Counted from the first letter of the stretch, positions 1 to 7,947 are shown. The stretch: 10,471 nucleotides of DNA from an uncultured Streptococcus sp. (GCA_934201655.1 CAKPXD010000038.1:1-10471); one strand, 5' to 3'. Program-made: numbers and translations. Notes: generated by a model not told the origin, from the letters alone.

Positions 1-359
1 GTTCTCGATAAGAGTGACGCTTTTATGGCGGATGGCCACCTGCATTTGGTAGCAGCTCCTGGCTCTGGAAAAACAACTCTGGGGATTGAATTTATTAGGC
101 ATTTTTCTACCCCCTCATTCTTTTCTTCCCAGTCACCATTCGTAGAATAATTTGGAAGCCTTACGTCCGGCCTTCCCTAACTTAAAGATGATCTCCCTCA
201 CCGTTGCACCTCCTTACGAAGAAGGTTTTTGAGAACACTAGCATGTGTGGTGAGATTGATGAGGAATTTACCGTTCCAGAATTGTTTAAGGAGATAGTCT
301 TTGTCTACTTCTCCTTTTCAACTAAGAAAGAACAAGCCCAGTTGGTTGTCTTTAACTAA
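1..359 (+). pseudogene. Decayed DEAD/DEAH-box helicase (type III restriction-like) remnant, 5' end outside window
   Basis: Four short blocks in changing frames look like successive parts of one helicase. Frame 1 (about 1-107) reads DKSDAFMADGHLHLVAAPGS followed by GKTTLGIEFIR, a Walker A P-loop. Frame 3 (114-155) reads LILFFPVTIRRIIW, resembling the segment after the P-loop in this family. Frame 2 (152-232) reads LEALRPAFPNLKMISLTVAP then PY, resembling motif III (SLTATPPY). Frame 3 again (about 225-359) contains MCGEIDEEFTVPELFKE and VYFSFSTKKEQAQL, ending at TAA 357-359. The DEAD/DEAH-box motif between motif I and motif III is missing, so there is at least one large internal deletion plus two frame changes. 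The blocks are seen directly; the family name rests on recalled motif spacing. It cannot make a working helicase. It is on the opposite strand to the esterase and unrelated to the sugar locus. Confidence 0.7.
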
Positions 360-427
360 CAAATAGGAGCTCACCTTCACCAAGAAGCAAGTTACGTCGA
401 ATTTAAAATAATAGTTCATTTAACTAA

Positions 428-465
428 AAAAATTCTAGTAGATTTGAGATTCTACTAGAATTTTT
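428..465. terminator. Bidirectional intrinsic terminator
   Basis: A 15-bp perfect stem has left arm 428-442 (AAAAATTCTAGTAGA) and right arm 451-465 (TCTACTAGAATTTTT) around an 8-nt loop. Both strands end in a U-run, so it can stop minus-strand transcription from the esterase and its downstream small ORF as well as any plus-strand transcription leaving the helicase remnant. A very similar CTAGTAG/CTACTAG hairpin ends the alcohol dehydrogenase gene at 10245-10270. Confidence 0.85.
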
Positions 466-467
466 CA

Positions 468-569
468 TTATCTGACACCAATCAAAGACTCGCCTTCGTC
501 CATATCCTTGTACGGTGGGGACAGCTCTTGACTTTTCAAATAAATACCTTGGGTTTCAATTTTTCTCAT
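468..569 (-). CDS. Small 33-aa ORF overlapping the esterase stop codon (possible ADH-tail remnant)
   Basis: The ATG (569-567) overlaps the esterase TAA (571-569) as TAATG, an arrangement typical of translational coupling. The frame runs 33 codons to TAA at 470-468, just before the terminator at 428-465. The protein starts MRKIETQGIYLKSQ and ends PPYKDMDEGESLIGVR. I do not recognise it as a complete family. Its tail resembles the C-terminus of zinc-type alcohol dehydrogenases and shares YKDMDE with the dehydrogenase at the right edge of the window, so it could be a decayed 3' end of an ADH paralogue rather than a real peptide gene. No convincing separate ribosome binding site is visible. Whether it is expressed is unknown. 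Confidence 0.35.
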   Translation of the reverse strand: MRKIETQGIYLKSQELSPPYKDMDEGESLIGVR

Positions 570-2266
570 TACTTTTCAAAATCTGATAAATGACCGTATT
601 TCTCATCTAAACCACGGCTGAACCACCGGCCGTTTAGAACTTGAGAAATGAGAACTTCTTTTCTTTCCTGACTAATACTACTGTCAGATGCAATTTCTTC
701 CAATACCGTTTGATAAGTATAGTCTTTTGCTCCCATTTGTGCACTCGCTTTTGCTTTATCAGCATTTAGAAAGAGTGTATTCTGCTGGCTATCTTGCGTC
801 CAGGCCTTCCATTCTGGTAAACCTTCACCATTTGGATTGCCATTTGAAATAAATTGATAGATATAATCCTGTAAGACTTTGGAAAGTTCTTTTGCTCCTT
901 TCGATTCATAGGCTTTCCCTACTAGATTTTTATAATTCTCATTATTTTGATCAAAAAGTGGTACAAAAACACCGTGGAAGGAGCCAAATGTGGCCATTGG
1001 TTGACCAACCACTTGTTCATTCTCTCCAAATTTTACTTCAGTTGTATAAATTGGGGCTTTATAATTAGAAATCATCTTTTCAGCAGATTCCTGAGCATTG
1101 AAAAGACTATAGAGTTTACCTCCGTACTTATTAACAAAGGCATAATCACTTACAGCCGGTTCCTGATTCATCGTTTTTGCTTCTTGATTCTTAGCAAAGT
1201 ATTTATCAAAATAAGCGAATAAAGAAAACTCATTTCCTCCTGTTAGCATCAGAAGCGGAACCTGATTATAATTTTTTGTATTAAATCCTTCTTTTGGTAA
1301 AACTGTTCCGTCCGTGTAGAGGTGTGGAAAGACACTCATACGTATTCCAGCATTCCCCATGAGCGGAGCCAAACGTTTCGCATCTAACGATACCAAATAA
1401 TCATGGACTTCTTTCTCACTAGTTAAGAGCCATGCTTTCGCTTCTTCAAGAGTAGTCTTTTTACCATCTTCAACAACTAGAGGAGCTAAGGCTTCTGCAA
1501 ATACTTGTTGACTCTTTTCTTCGTCAGCTAATGTCATTCCTCCACTAAAGGAAATCGCCTTATCAAATTTTCCTTTGAAAATTGGGGAAATCAGCATGGC
1601 CATCACATCACGACCTCCAGCTGAGAAACCGGAGATAGTAACATTTTTACTGTCCCCACCGAATTCTTCAATATTATGACGTACCCAGTCCAAGGATTTA
1701 GCAATATCTAGAAGAGTATAGTTTCCTGAATTTTCCTCGTCACTTCCTGTCTTTAACGAAGGTAATGGATTAAACCCTAGGACTCCCAAACGGTAATTGA
1801 TCGATACAAAGATTGCATCATGATTCTTTACAAAAGAAACACCTGATAATTCCTCTGATTTTCCTGACTGGTTATTCCCACCATGAATGTAGACTAAAAC
1901 AGGGAGCTTTTCTTTTTCAGATTTTGGTCGGTAGATATCCAGATTAAGGGCATTTTCACTTCCAATTACACCATCAGCAGATGACTGTAACGCCACTTGA
2001 CCAGATTTTGTTGCATCACGCTCTCCTTTCCATTTTTCAGGATCTGTGGGGGCCTTAAAGCGATGCTCTCCTGAAGTATCACCTCCATAAGGTACTCCCT
2101 TCCAAGTTAAAACACCATCATTTTCAGCTCCCTTGACAGCTCCATAGGCTGTCTGACGAACAGTTAAATCCTTCTCCTTATTTTGAACCTGATCTTTAGC
2201 ACAGGAAATTAAGAGAAAAGGAAAAACAAAAACTACTGCTAATCTAGCTATTTTTTTAACATTCAT
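569..2266 (-). CDS. Lipoprotein type-B carboxylesterase (para-nitrobenzyl-esterase/cholinesterase-like fold)
   Basis: This 565-aa alpha/beta-hydrolase would cleave carboxylic esters on the outer face of the membrane. The N-terminus is a lipoprotein signal: basic MNVKK, a hydrophobic stretch, then the lipobox LISC with Cys22 as the lipidation site. The esterase body follows: the early YGAVKGAENDGVLTWKGVPY block (41-60), the oxyanion-hole motif YIHGG (126-130), the nucleophile elbow GFSAG with Ser215, a likely acidic residue Glu346 in GGNEF, and the catalytic His431 in FHGVF. All triad positions are present and the length is normal for the family. The start is supported by AAGGAG eight bases upstream. 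The natural substrate cannot be read from sequence. Transcription starts about 233 nt upstream behind a cre site, a LicT RAT and a terminator (see those entries), which ties it to beta-glucoside availability. It is the only esterase in the locus. No other extracellular enzyme is present. Confidence 0.9.
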   Translation of the reverse strand: MNVKKIARLAVVFVFPFLLISCAKDQVQNKEKDLTVRQTAYGAVKGAENDGVLTWKGVPYGGDTSGEHRFKAPTDPEKWKGERDATKSGQVALQSSADGVIGSENALNLDIYRPKSEKEKLPVLVYIHGGNNQSGKSEELSGVSFVKNHDAIFVSINYRLGVLGFNPLPSLKTGSDEENSGNYTLLDIAKSLDWVRHNIEEFGGDSKNVTISGFSAGGRDVMAMLISPIFKGKFDKAISFSGGMTLADEEKSQQVFAEALAPLVVEDGKKTTLEEAKAWLLTSEKEVHDYLVSLDAKRLAPLMGNAGIRMSVFPHLYTDGTVLPKEGFNTKNYNQVPLLMLTGGNEFSLFAYFDKYFAKNQEAKTMNQEPAVSDYAFVNKYGGKLYSLFNAQESAEKMISNYKAPIYTTEVKFGENEQVVGQPMATFGSFHGVFVPLFDQNNENYKNLVGKAYESKGAKELSKVLQDYIYQFISNGNPNGEGLPEWKAWTQDSQQNTLFLNADKAKASAQMGAKDYTYQTVLEEIASDSSISQERKEVLISQVLNGRWFSRGLDEKYGHLSDFEK

Positions 2267-2326
2267 TGAATATACTCCTTCTATAAATTATTACAAACAT
2301 TTTATAACTGATAAGTCTTCTTAATT

Positions 2327-2340
2327 CATAGTGACCTCCC
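2327..2340 (-). promoter_or_regulatory. Strong SD with two-codon minicistron (ATG AAT TAA) in the esterase leader
   Basis: On the minus strand GGGAGG (2340-2335) is followed five bases later by ATG (2329-2327), then AAT and TAA. It lies between the RAT terminator and the real esterase start, about 60 nt upstream of that start. The SD is at least as good as the esterase's own AAGGAG. It may be a vestigial start of a gene lost from this position or a minimal leader cistron. The function is inferred only. Confidence 0.35.
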
Positions 2341-2379
2341 TGATAATTTTTTTAGTACAATTCTCTCATAAGGAACATA

Positions 2380-2401
2380 CATTCTAACTATTTCCTGTCA
2401 A
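2380..2401 (-). promoter_or_regulatory. Possible second esterase promoter downstream of the RAT terminator
   Basis: A consensus -35 TTGACA (minus strand 2401-2396) is followed after 16 bases by TATGTT, which matches four of six -10 positions. If active it would give LicT- and CcpA-independent basal expression of the esterase. The poor -10 makes this a weak call. Confidence 0.2.
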
Positions 2402-2406
2402 AACAG

Positions 2407-2474
2407 AAAAAACCTAAACACACACCAAATAAAAAGCAAGATTTTGCTTTATATCTCGTATTTGTTTAGGTTTT
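2407..2474 (-). terminator. LicT-controlled leader terminator of the esterase gene
   Basis: On the minus strand AAAACCTAAAC (2474-2464) pairs with GTTTAGGTTTT (2419-2409), followed by further Us to 2407. The 44-nt loop contains a nested 7-bp hairpin (2433-2439 with 2444-2450). The 5' arm overlaps the 3' end of the RAT (2469-2497), so RAT folding and terminator folding are mutually exclusive. This is the standard LicT/BglG antitermination layout. Confidence 0.9.
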
Positions 2475-2497
2475 GCCTGCATAATCAGTAACAATCC
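2469..2497 (-). promoter_or_regulatory. RAT (ribonucleic antiterminator) for LicT, esterase leader
   Basis: This 29-base minus-strand element starts GGATTGTTACTG and ends GCAGGCAAAACC with ATTAT between. It matches the LicT/SacY-family RAT form and differs from the bglP RAT (10047-10075) at only two bases. It begins about two bases after the predicted transcription start near 2499. Bound, unphosphorylated-PRD1 LicT dimer would stabilise it and allow read-through into the esterase gene. Confidence 0.92.
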
Positions 2498-2505
2498 ATA
2501 GTTTT

Positions 2506-2533
2506 ATTATATCAGAATCCCTATAGAATGCAA
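2506..2533 (-). promoter_or_regulatory. Esterase promoter (TTGCAT, 16 bp, extended TGA-TATAAT)
   Basis: On the minus strand the -10 TATAAT is at 2511-2506, preceded by TG one base upstream (extended -10). The -35 TTGCAT is 16 bases further upstream and overlaps the cre site. The architecture copies the bglP promoter (TTGCAA, 16 bp, TGT-TATACT). Confidence 0.75.
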
Positions 2534-2542
2534 GCGCTTTCT
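2528..2542. promoter_or_regulatory. cre site (CcpA operator) over the esterase -35
   Basis: ATGCAAGCGCTTTCT matches the WTGNAANCGNWNNCW cre consensus at every defined position. It covers the -35 of the esterase promoter, so CcpA with HPr-Ser-P would be expected to repress the gene on preferred sugars. Confidence 0.85.
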
Positions 2543-2614
2543 TTGTCGGAATCCAAATTTTTAAGTAAATAAGTAAAAAAGAAAAGCATCTTAAAACTAA
2601 TTTCATTAAATAAA

Positions 2615-2654
2615 CAGTTGAGAGGAAACCATATTTACAGCTTCCTCTTAACTG
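2615..2654 (-). terminator. Terminator downstream of the ABM gene
   Basis: Arms 2615-2627 (CAGTTGAGAGGAA) and 2642-2654 (TTCCTCTTAACTG) pair over 13 positions, with one C-A mismatch on the minus-strand RNA. They are followed on the minus strand by TTTATTT. It lies 16 bases past the ABM stop codon, so it would end the bglA-ABM transcript and separate it from the esterase unit. Confidence 0.65.
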
Positions 2655-2669
2655 AATGAACTGGAAAGC

Positions 2670-3011
2670 TCAATCCTCTCCTCTAGCGATGAACTGCTCA
2701 TCCCCTTCCGGAATACCACTTTCATCTTCTATATACCGTTCTACTTCCATTATTAAGTCATGCTTCTGGCGGAGATCTAAGATTCTCTGCATCGTTGCCG
2801 ATTGATGATGAAGATCAAGGGCTTCTTGATTTGCCCACTGATCGATCAATAAGATGGTCTCCTTATCCTCTAATGGAAGAAAATAGTCGTATCTGAGATT
2901 CCCTTCTTTGCTTCGAATCTCGGCTACAATGCCACTTTCCATCATCTCTTTGGCAAAAGCAATAGCAGCTCCATCTTTTCCTTTGTAATAGATATTGACT
3001 GTTAAAACCAT
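2670..3011 (-). CDS. ABM-domain protein, putative quinol monooxygenase (YgiN-like)
   Basis: This 113-aa protein has the look of the antibiotic-biosynthesis-monooxygenase (ABM) ferredoxin-like fold. It begins MVLTVNIYYKGKDG, has the strand RYDYFLPLEDKETILLIDQW (residues about 40-59) and then an amphipathic NQEALDLHHQSATMQRI segment typical of these dimeric cofactor-free oxygenases, followed by a charged tail. Family members include quinol monooxygenases and heme-degrading enzymes; the exact substrate cannot be assigned. GGAG lies about nine bases before the ATG. It is the first gene after bglA (84 bases downstream, across a terminator), has no clear promoter of its own, and is probably expressed by partial read-through. 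The linkage suggests action on a phenolic aglycone released by BglA, which is inference. Confidence 0.7.
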   Translation of the reverse strand: MVLTVNIYYKGKDGAAIAFAKEMMESGIVAEIRSKEGNLRYDYFLPLEDKETILLIDQWANQEALDLHHQSATMQRILDLRQKHDLIMEVERYIEDESGIPEGDEQFIARGED

Positions 3012-3048
3012 TTTATTTCTCCAATTTCACTTTTTTCTTTTGTTTAAA

Positions 3049-3076
3049 ACAAGTCTGAGGTTTGTCTCAGACTTGT
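3049..3076 (-). terminator. Terminator between bglA and the ABM gene
   Basis: A perfect 11-bp stem, ACAAGTCTGAG (3049-3059) and CTCAGACTTGT (3066-3076), has a 6-nt loop and is followed by TTTT on the minus strand. The U-run is short, which fits a leaky terminator that lets some transcription into the ABM gene. Confidence 0.75.
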
Positions 3077-3094
3077 CGACTTATAAGGAGCAAA

Positions 3095-4594
<1,500 letters not shown>

Positions 4595-4598
4595 CTAA

Positions 4599-4621
4599 AC
4601 TATTCATTACTGATACTATTC
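4599..4621. promoter_or_regulatory. ACTATTC direct repeat, candidate AraC-type operator
   Basis: ACTATTC occurs at 4599-4605 and 4615-4621, 16 bases apart start to start, just upstream of the regulator's start codon and about 30 bp upstream of the bglA -10. AraC-family proteins commonly bind direct repeats, though spacing near 21 is more usual. The second copy overlaps a TGA-TACTAT extended -10 on the plus strand. The function is inferred. Confidence 0.3.
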
Positions 4622-4639
4622 TCACAAAAGGAAAAACTC

Positions 4640-5521
4640 ATGCTCAACTTAGGACAACTTCACAAAAACATCCCCTACAAGAACGATCTCACTCCTTATT
4701 CCATTACGCGAACCATCATGGAAGATGGGCAACCCGATATTCTCTTTCATTGGCATACAGATATGGAAGTTGTCTATATCCATAAAGGGCAGGCAAAATT
4801 TCATATTGACGATGACTACTTCAACAGTGAGGAAGGCGATATTATCCTTATCCGTCCCAACGCCCTCCATTCTATCCATCCGATTGGTAGGAACTATCAC
4901 TTTATGGATGCGATCAACTTCCATCTAGATTTGTTAGGCTATTCAACCCTAGACTATGCTTCGATTAACTACCTCCAGCCTCTTTACAATGGACAGTTGG
5001 ACTTTGATCGTGTCATCAAACCTCATCAAAAGGGCTATGTCGAGATCCGAAAACTTCTTATAGAAGCTATGGAAATCGGTTATTTTCGCGAAAGCTTCTT
5101 TGAGTTAGAGTTAAAGAGCAAACTCTTATCTCTTCTCCAACTGCTCTTTAAACATGGCTATGTCCACTCCAAAGAACAGACTCATGATGCTTATCGACGA
5201 GAGGAAAAGATTCGGACGATCATTGACTATATCAATGCCCATTACCAAGAGGAACTTACCATTGATCACTTGGCATCGATTTGTAGCTATAGTCCCACCT
5301 ACTTCATGAATTTCTTTAAGAAAAATCTAGGGGTTAGTTGCATCGATTACCTCATCTCCTACCGTTTACGTAAGGCAACAGAGCTCCTCCAACACTCTAG
5401 TCTCTCCATCCTAGAAATTGCTTCTGAAGTCGGCTTTAGCAACTTATCCAACTTCAATCGCCAGTTCAAAAAAGCCTACCATATGACTCCTCGTCAATAT
5501 CGAGAAAACACAAAAATATAG
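4640..5521 (+). CDS. AraC/XylS-family transcriptional regulator with cupin sensor domain
   Basis: This 293-aa DNA-binding regulator has an N-terminal cupin-like sensor domain: HWHTDMEVVYIHKGQAKFHI (37-56) and GDIILIRPNALHSIHP (65-80), a histidine-rich jellyroll pattern. The C-terminal quarter is the double helix-turn-helix of the AraC family, from KIRTIIDYINAHYQEELTID through LASICSYSPTYFMNFFKKNLG to the signature LSILEIASEVGFSNLSNFNR and QFKKAYHMTPRQYR. AAAGG lies upstream of the ATG. It is divergent from bglA, the classical position for an activator of that gene. An AraC-type regulator (BglC) is known in the S. mutans bgl regulon, so a comparable role is plausible. Its effector is unknown, possibly a free or phosphorylated glucoside. 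Confidence 0.92.
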   Translation: MLNLGQLHKNIPYKNDLTPYSITRTIMEDGQPDILFHWHTDMEVVYIHKGQAKFHIDDDYFNSEEGDIILIRPNALHSIHPIGRNYHFMDAINFHLDLLGYSTLDYASINYLQPLYNGQLDFDRVIKPHQKGYVEIRKLLIEAMEIGYFRESFFELELKSKLLSLLQLLFKHGYVHSKEQTHDAYRREEKIRTIIDYINAHYQEELTIDHLASICSYSPTYFMNFFKKNLGVSCIDYLISYRLRKATELLQHSSLSILEIASEVGFSNLSNFNRQFKKAYHMTPRQYRENTKI

Positions 5522-5548
5522 GAAGCAAGCTTAGGAAAGTATCATTAT

Positions 5549-5576
5549 TTGACAGTATATCAGTAGAATCTTTAAG
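5549..5576 (+). promoter_or_regulatory. Possible promoter for the HAD and histidine phosphatase pair
   Basis: A perfect -35 TTGACA (5549-5554) is followed after 16 bases by TTTAAG, a four-of-six -10. No terminator separates the AraC gene from the HAD gene, so read-through from the regulator is an equal possibility. Confidence 0.35.
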
Positions 5577-5618
5577 TTTTAAAAGGTAAGATCAAAGTAT
5601 CGTATAAAGGAGGACAGA

Positions 5619-6458
5619 ATGAGCAAGATTATTTTCCTTGATGTTGATGGGACTATTGTTGACTATGACAATCATATTCCTGATTCTGCCAAAATAGCCA
5701 TTCGAAAAGCACGTAAAAACGGACATCTCGTCTATGTTTGTACAGGCCGAAGTAAAGCAGAAATGCCAGATGACATTTGGAATATCGGTTTTGATGGTAT
5801 GATTGGAGGAAATGGTTCTTATATTGAAGATAAGGAGCAAGTTCTCTTCCACCAGTTGATCCCATATGAAACGGCCAAGAGAGCCGTCGATTGGTTACAA
5901 GCAAGAGGTTTAGAATTTTATCTTGAAAGTAACAATGGACTCTTTGCGAGTCGTCATTTCCGTGAAGCTGCAAGACCAACTCTTCGGACTTATGCGTTAG
6001 GAAAAGGAGCCAGTGAAGAGCAAGTCCTACATATGGAGCCAGAAGATGCCTTGCATGGCTTAATCTACGGTGGAGAGCTCTACAGAGAGGATCTCAATAA
6101 AATTAGCTTCATTCTCCATTCCTACCAGGATCATTTGGATTCCAAGGAAGCCTTTCCAGAACTGAAAGCAGGAACCTGGGGAGGACGGGGGGAAGATGCT
6201 CTCTTTGGAGACTTAGGTGTAAAAGATATTCATAAAGCCTATGCAGTCGATGTCATTCTCCGGCATCTTGGTGCCCATCGTGAAGATACCATCGCTTTTG
6301 GTGACGCCAAAGTAGACATTCCCATGCTCCAAGCCTGTCAGATTGGTGTGGCGATGGGGAATGGTGGCCCAGAGATCCTCGCTATAGCTGATTTGATTAC
6401 CGACGACGTCCGGGAAGATGGTCTTTATAATGCATTTGAAAAACTAGCTCTATTCTAA
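5619..6458 (+). CDS. Cof-type HAD-superfamily hydrolase (sugar-phosphate phosphatase-like)
   Basis: This 279-aa protein is full length for the Cof/YidA group of haloacid dehalogenase phosphatases, which remove phosphate from sugar phosphates and related metabolites in the cytoplasm. Motif I is DVDGT with nucleophile Asp8 and acid/base Asp10; motif II is Thr42 in CTGR; motif III is probably Lys206 in VKDIHKAYA; motif IV is GDAKVD with Asp229 and Asp233 for magnesium. The region between about 80 and 190 is the type II cap that sets specificity. AAAGGAGG stands six bases before the ATG. The stop is ten bases before the next gene, which therefore belongs to the same transcript. The substrate is unknown; proximity suggests phosphoglucoside or sugar-phosphate housekeeping, as inference only. 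Confidence 0.9.
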   Translation: MSKIIFLDVDGTIVDYDNHIPDSAKIAIRKARKNGHLVYVCTGRSKAEMPDDIWNIGFDGMIGGNGSYIEDKEQVLFHQLIPYETAKRAVDWLQARGLEFYLESNNGLFASRHFREAARPTLRTYALGKGASEEQVLHMEPEDALHGLIYGGELYREDLNKISFILHSYQDHLDSKEAFPELKAGTWGGRGEDALFGDLGVKDIHKAYAVDVILRHLGAHREDTIAFGDAKVDIPMLQACQIGVAMGNGGPEILAIADLITDDVREDGLYNAFEKLALF

Positions 6459-6468
6459 GGAGGATTGT

Positions 6469-7068
6469 ATGATAAAAACTCTCTATCTCATGCGCCATGG
6501 ACAAACCCTTTTTAACCAACGTCATCTTATTCAGGGATGGTGCGATTCACCTCTAACTGACCTGGGAATCTACCAGGCTCAGATTGCTGGAAATTATTTT
6601 AGTGAACAAGGGATCCATTTTGACCAGGCCTTCAGTTCAACATCTGAACGAGCCTGTGATACTTTGGAAATTACAACCAATGGGCAAGTCTCTTATCAAC
6701 GAATCAAAGGCCTCAAGGAATGGAATTTTGGAGTGTTCGAAGGAGAGAGTGAGGACCTTAATCCTGCTCTACCCTACAAAGACTTCTTCGTTCACTACGG
6801 AGGAGAATCTCAACAAGAAGTTCAAGACCGCATCAACCAGACTATTCAAGAGCTGATGGAAAAAACAAGTGGAGATACAATTCTTATGGTATCTCATGGA
6901 GGCTCCATTGCTAATTTTGCTAGAGCCTGGCAACAATATTGGCAAACTGATATCACATCTCGAATGACCAATTGTTGCATCCTCAAGTTCACCTACTCAG
7001 ACCATATTTTTTATTTAGAGGATGTTATTCATCATGATTTCAGTGGCTGGACAGGTGATGAAAACTAG
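6469..7068 (+). CDS. Histidine phosphatase (phosphoglycerate mutase-like) family protein
   Basis: This 199-aa member of the branch 1 histidine phosphatase superfamily has phospho-acceptor His10 in LMRHGQT, Arg61 in SSTSERACDT, proton-donor Glu84 in LKEWNFG, and His143 in VSHGGS. The size fits broad phosphatases of this family rather than the longer cofactor-dependent glycolytic mutase, so a phosphatase role is more likely than 2,3-bisphosphoglycerate mutase. GGAGG is five bases before the start, and the gene follows the HAD phosphatase by ten bases, so the two are co-transcribed. A terminator immediately follows, shared with convergent licT. Confidence 0.9.
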   Translation: MIKTLYLMRHGQTLFNQRHLIQGWCDSPLTDLGIYQAQIAGNYFSEQGIHFDQAFSSTSERACDTLEITTNGQVSYQRIKGLKEWNFGVFEGESEDLNPALPYKDFFVHYGGESQQEVQDRINQTIQELMEKTSGDTILMVSHGGSIANFARAWQQYWQTDITSRMTNCCILKFTYSDHIFYLEDVIHHDFSGWTGDEN

Positions 7069-7071
7069 ACA

Positions 7072-7106
7072 AAAAAATCATAAACCGCGTGTGTTTATGA
7101 TTTTTT
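7072..7106. terminator. Bidirectional terminator between the histidine phosphatase and licT
   Basis: A perfect 14-bp stem, AAAAAATCATAAAC (7072-7085) and GTTTATGATTTTTT (7093-7106), has a 7-nt loop and U-runs on both strands. It closes the plus-strand phosphatase transcript and also contains the licT stop codon, so licT terminates inside its own last codons. Confidence 0.9.
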
Positions 7107-7919
7107 CATTTTACGGATCCGAGACAGATGAATCGTCAGGTAAAGTTGCTCATCATCTGATACTTGGTAATTTCTAGTTTGTTTGAGGTGATGGGCTATT
7201 TTTTCTGTCGTAGCATAAGCAATTGGATACTTACACTTGAGCATGTCGAACATCTCATTATCTTCCATCTCCCGATAGCCTGTGTCTGTTAAGACCCTCT
7301 CACAGAAAAATTTCAGATGAGTTATAAAGCGTTGGACATAGATATCCTCTTCATCCAGTGGAATCTCCAAGCTATATTTGACAATAGTCATGATTTCTTC
7401 CATTAGTTGGGTTAGATCACGTGCATTGGAGTCCCCCTGTTGCAACTCGCTGTTTACCAAGGTCAAGGCCATAAAACCAGCCTCATCATCTGGTAACTCT
7501 TGTCCTAAATAGGTACTAAGAAGTTCTTGAGCATAACGCCCGACTTCATATTCCTTAGGGAAGAAACGCTTGATATCCCACATCAGAAAATTTTTCATAA
7601 AAAAGCCATCACGTACTCGTTGCTCAACCCCGTACATATGGTCCGCTAGACTTAAAAATGCCTTATCCTTGAGAGGAATCTCTAGTTTAGCCTTGGCAAA
7701 AGAAATCGTCTTATCCGCTAATACCAAAAGTTCTACCGGAAGTTCTACAAATAGTTCATGACTTTCTTTTGATAGGACATAGCGTTTTTCAACAGCTGAA
7801 TCGTCTAATTCTTCTCCCACTTTTTTTCCAAAGGCAAGACCTCGTCCCATGACGATGACTTCTTGGTCCTTTTCTTCAGACAACACCACATTGTTATTAA
7901 AAATTTTAAGAATAATCAT
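7095..7919 (-). CDS. licT: BglG/SacY-family transcriptional antiterminator
   Basis: This 274-aa RNA-binding antiterminator allows transcription past terminators at RAT sites when beta-glucosides are present. The CAT RNA-binding domain is about 1-55 (MIILKIFNNNVVLSEEKDQE, VMGRGLAFGKKVG). PRD1 (about 65-170) contains His94 in LADHMYGVEQR. PRD2 (about 171-274) contains His201 in FITHLKFF and His264 in LTIHLSRIRK. The second PRD1 histidine of the family (B. subtilis LicT His159, in GFIALH) is replaced by Thr153 in GFMALTLVNSE. The start at 7919 is chosen over the longer open frame to 7970 because AAGGA lies upstream and the CAT domain begins here. The gene follows bglP on the same strand but has its own promoter after the bglP terminator. 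Its targets here are the two RATs. Confidence 0.95.
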   Translation of the reverse strand: MIILKIFNNNVVLSEEKDQEVIVMGRGLAFGKKVGEELDDSAVEKRYVLSKESHELFVELPVELLVLADKTISFAKAKLEIPLKDKAFLSLADHMYGVEQRVRDGFFMKNFLMWDIKRFFPKEYEVGRYAQELLSTYLGQELPDDEAGFMALTLVNSELQQGDSNARDLTQLMEEIMTIVKYSLEIPLDEEDIYVQRFITHLKFFCERVLTDTGYREMEDNEMFDMLKCKYPIAYATTEKIAHHLKQTRNYQVSDDEQLYLTIHLSRIRKMKKS

Positions 7920-7947
7920 GTCGTTTTCCTTGTTTTTTCCTACCTCT

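Noticed and set aside
947..1222. Plus-strand ORF opposite the esterase
   Set aside because: No recognisable domain, no ribosome site, and it is a shadow of a well-supported gene. The same holds for the frames opposite or inside bglA, the AraC gene, the HAD gene, the histidine phosphatase, licT and bglP.
4640..4924. Overlapping ORFs on both strands within the AraC cupin domain
   Set aside because: Codon-phase shadows; the AraC frame is clearly the real one.
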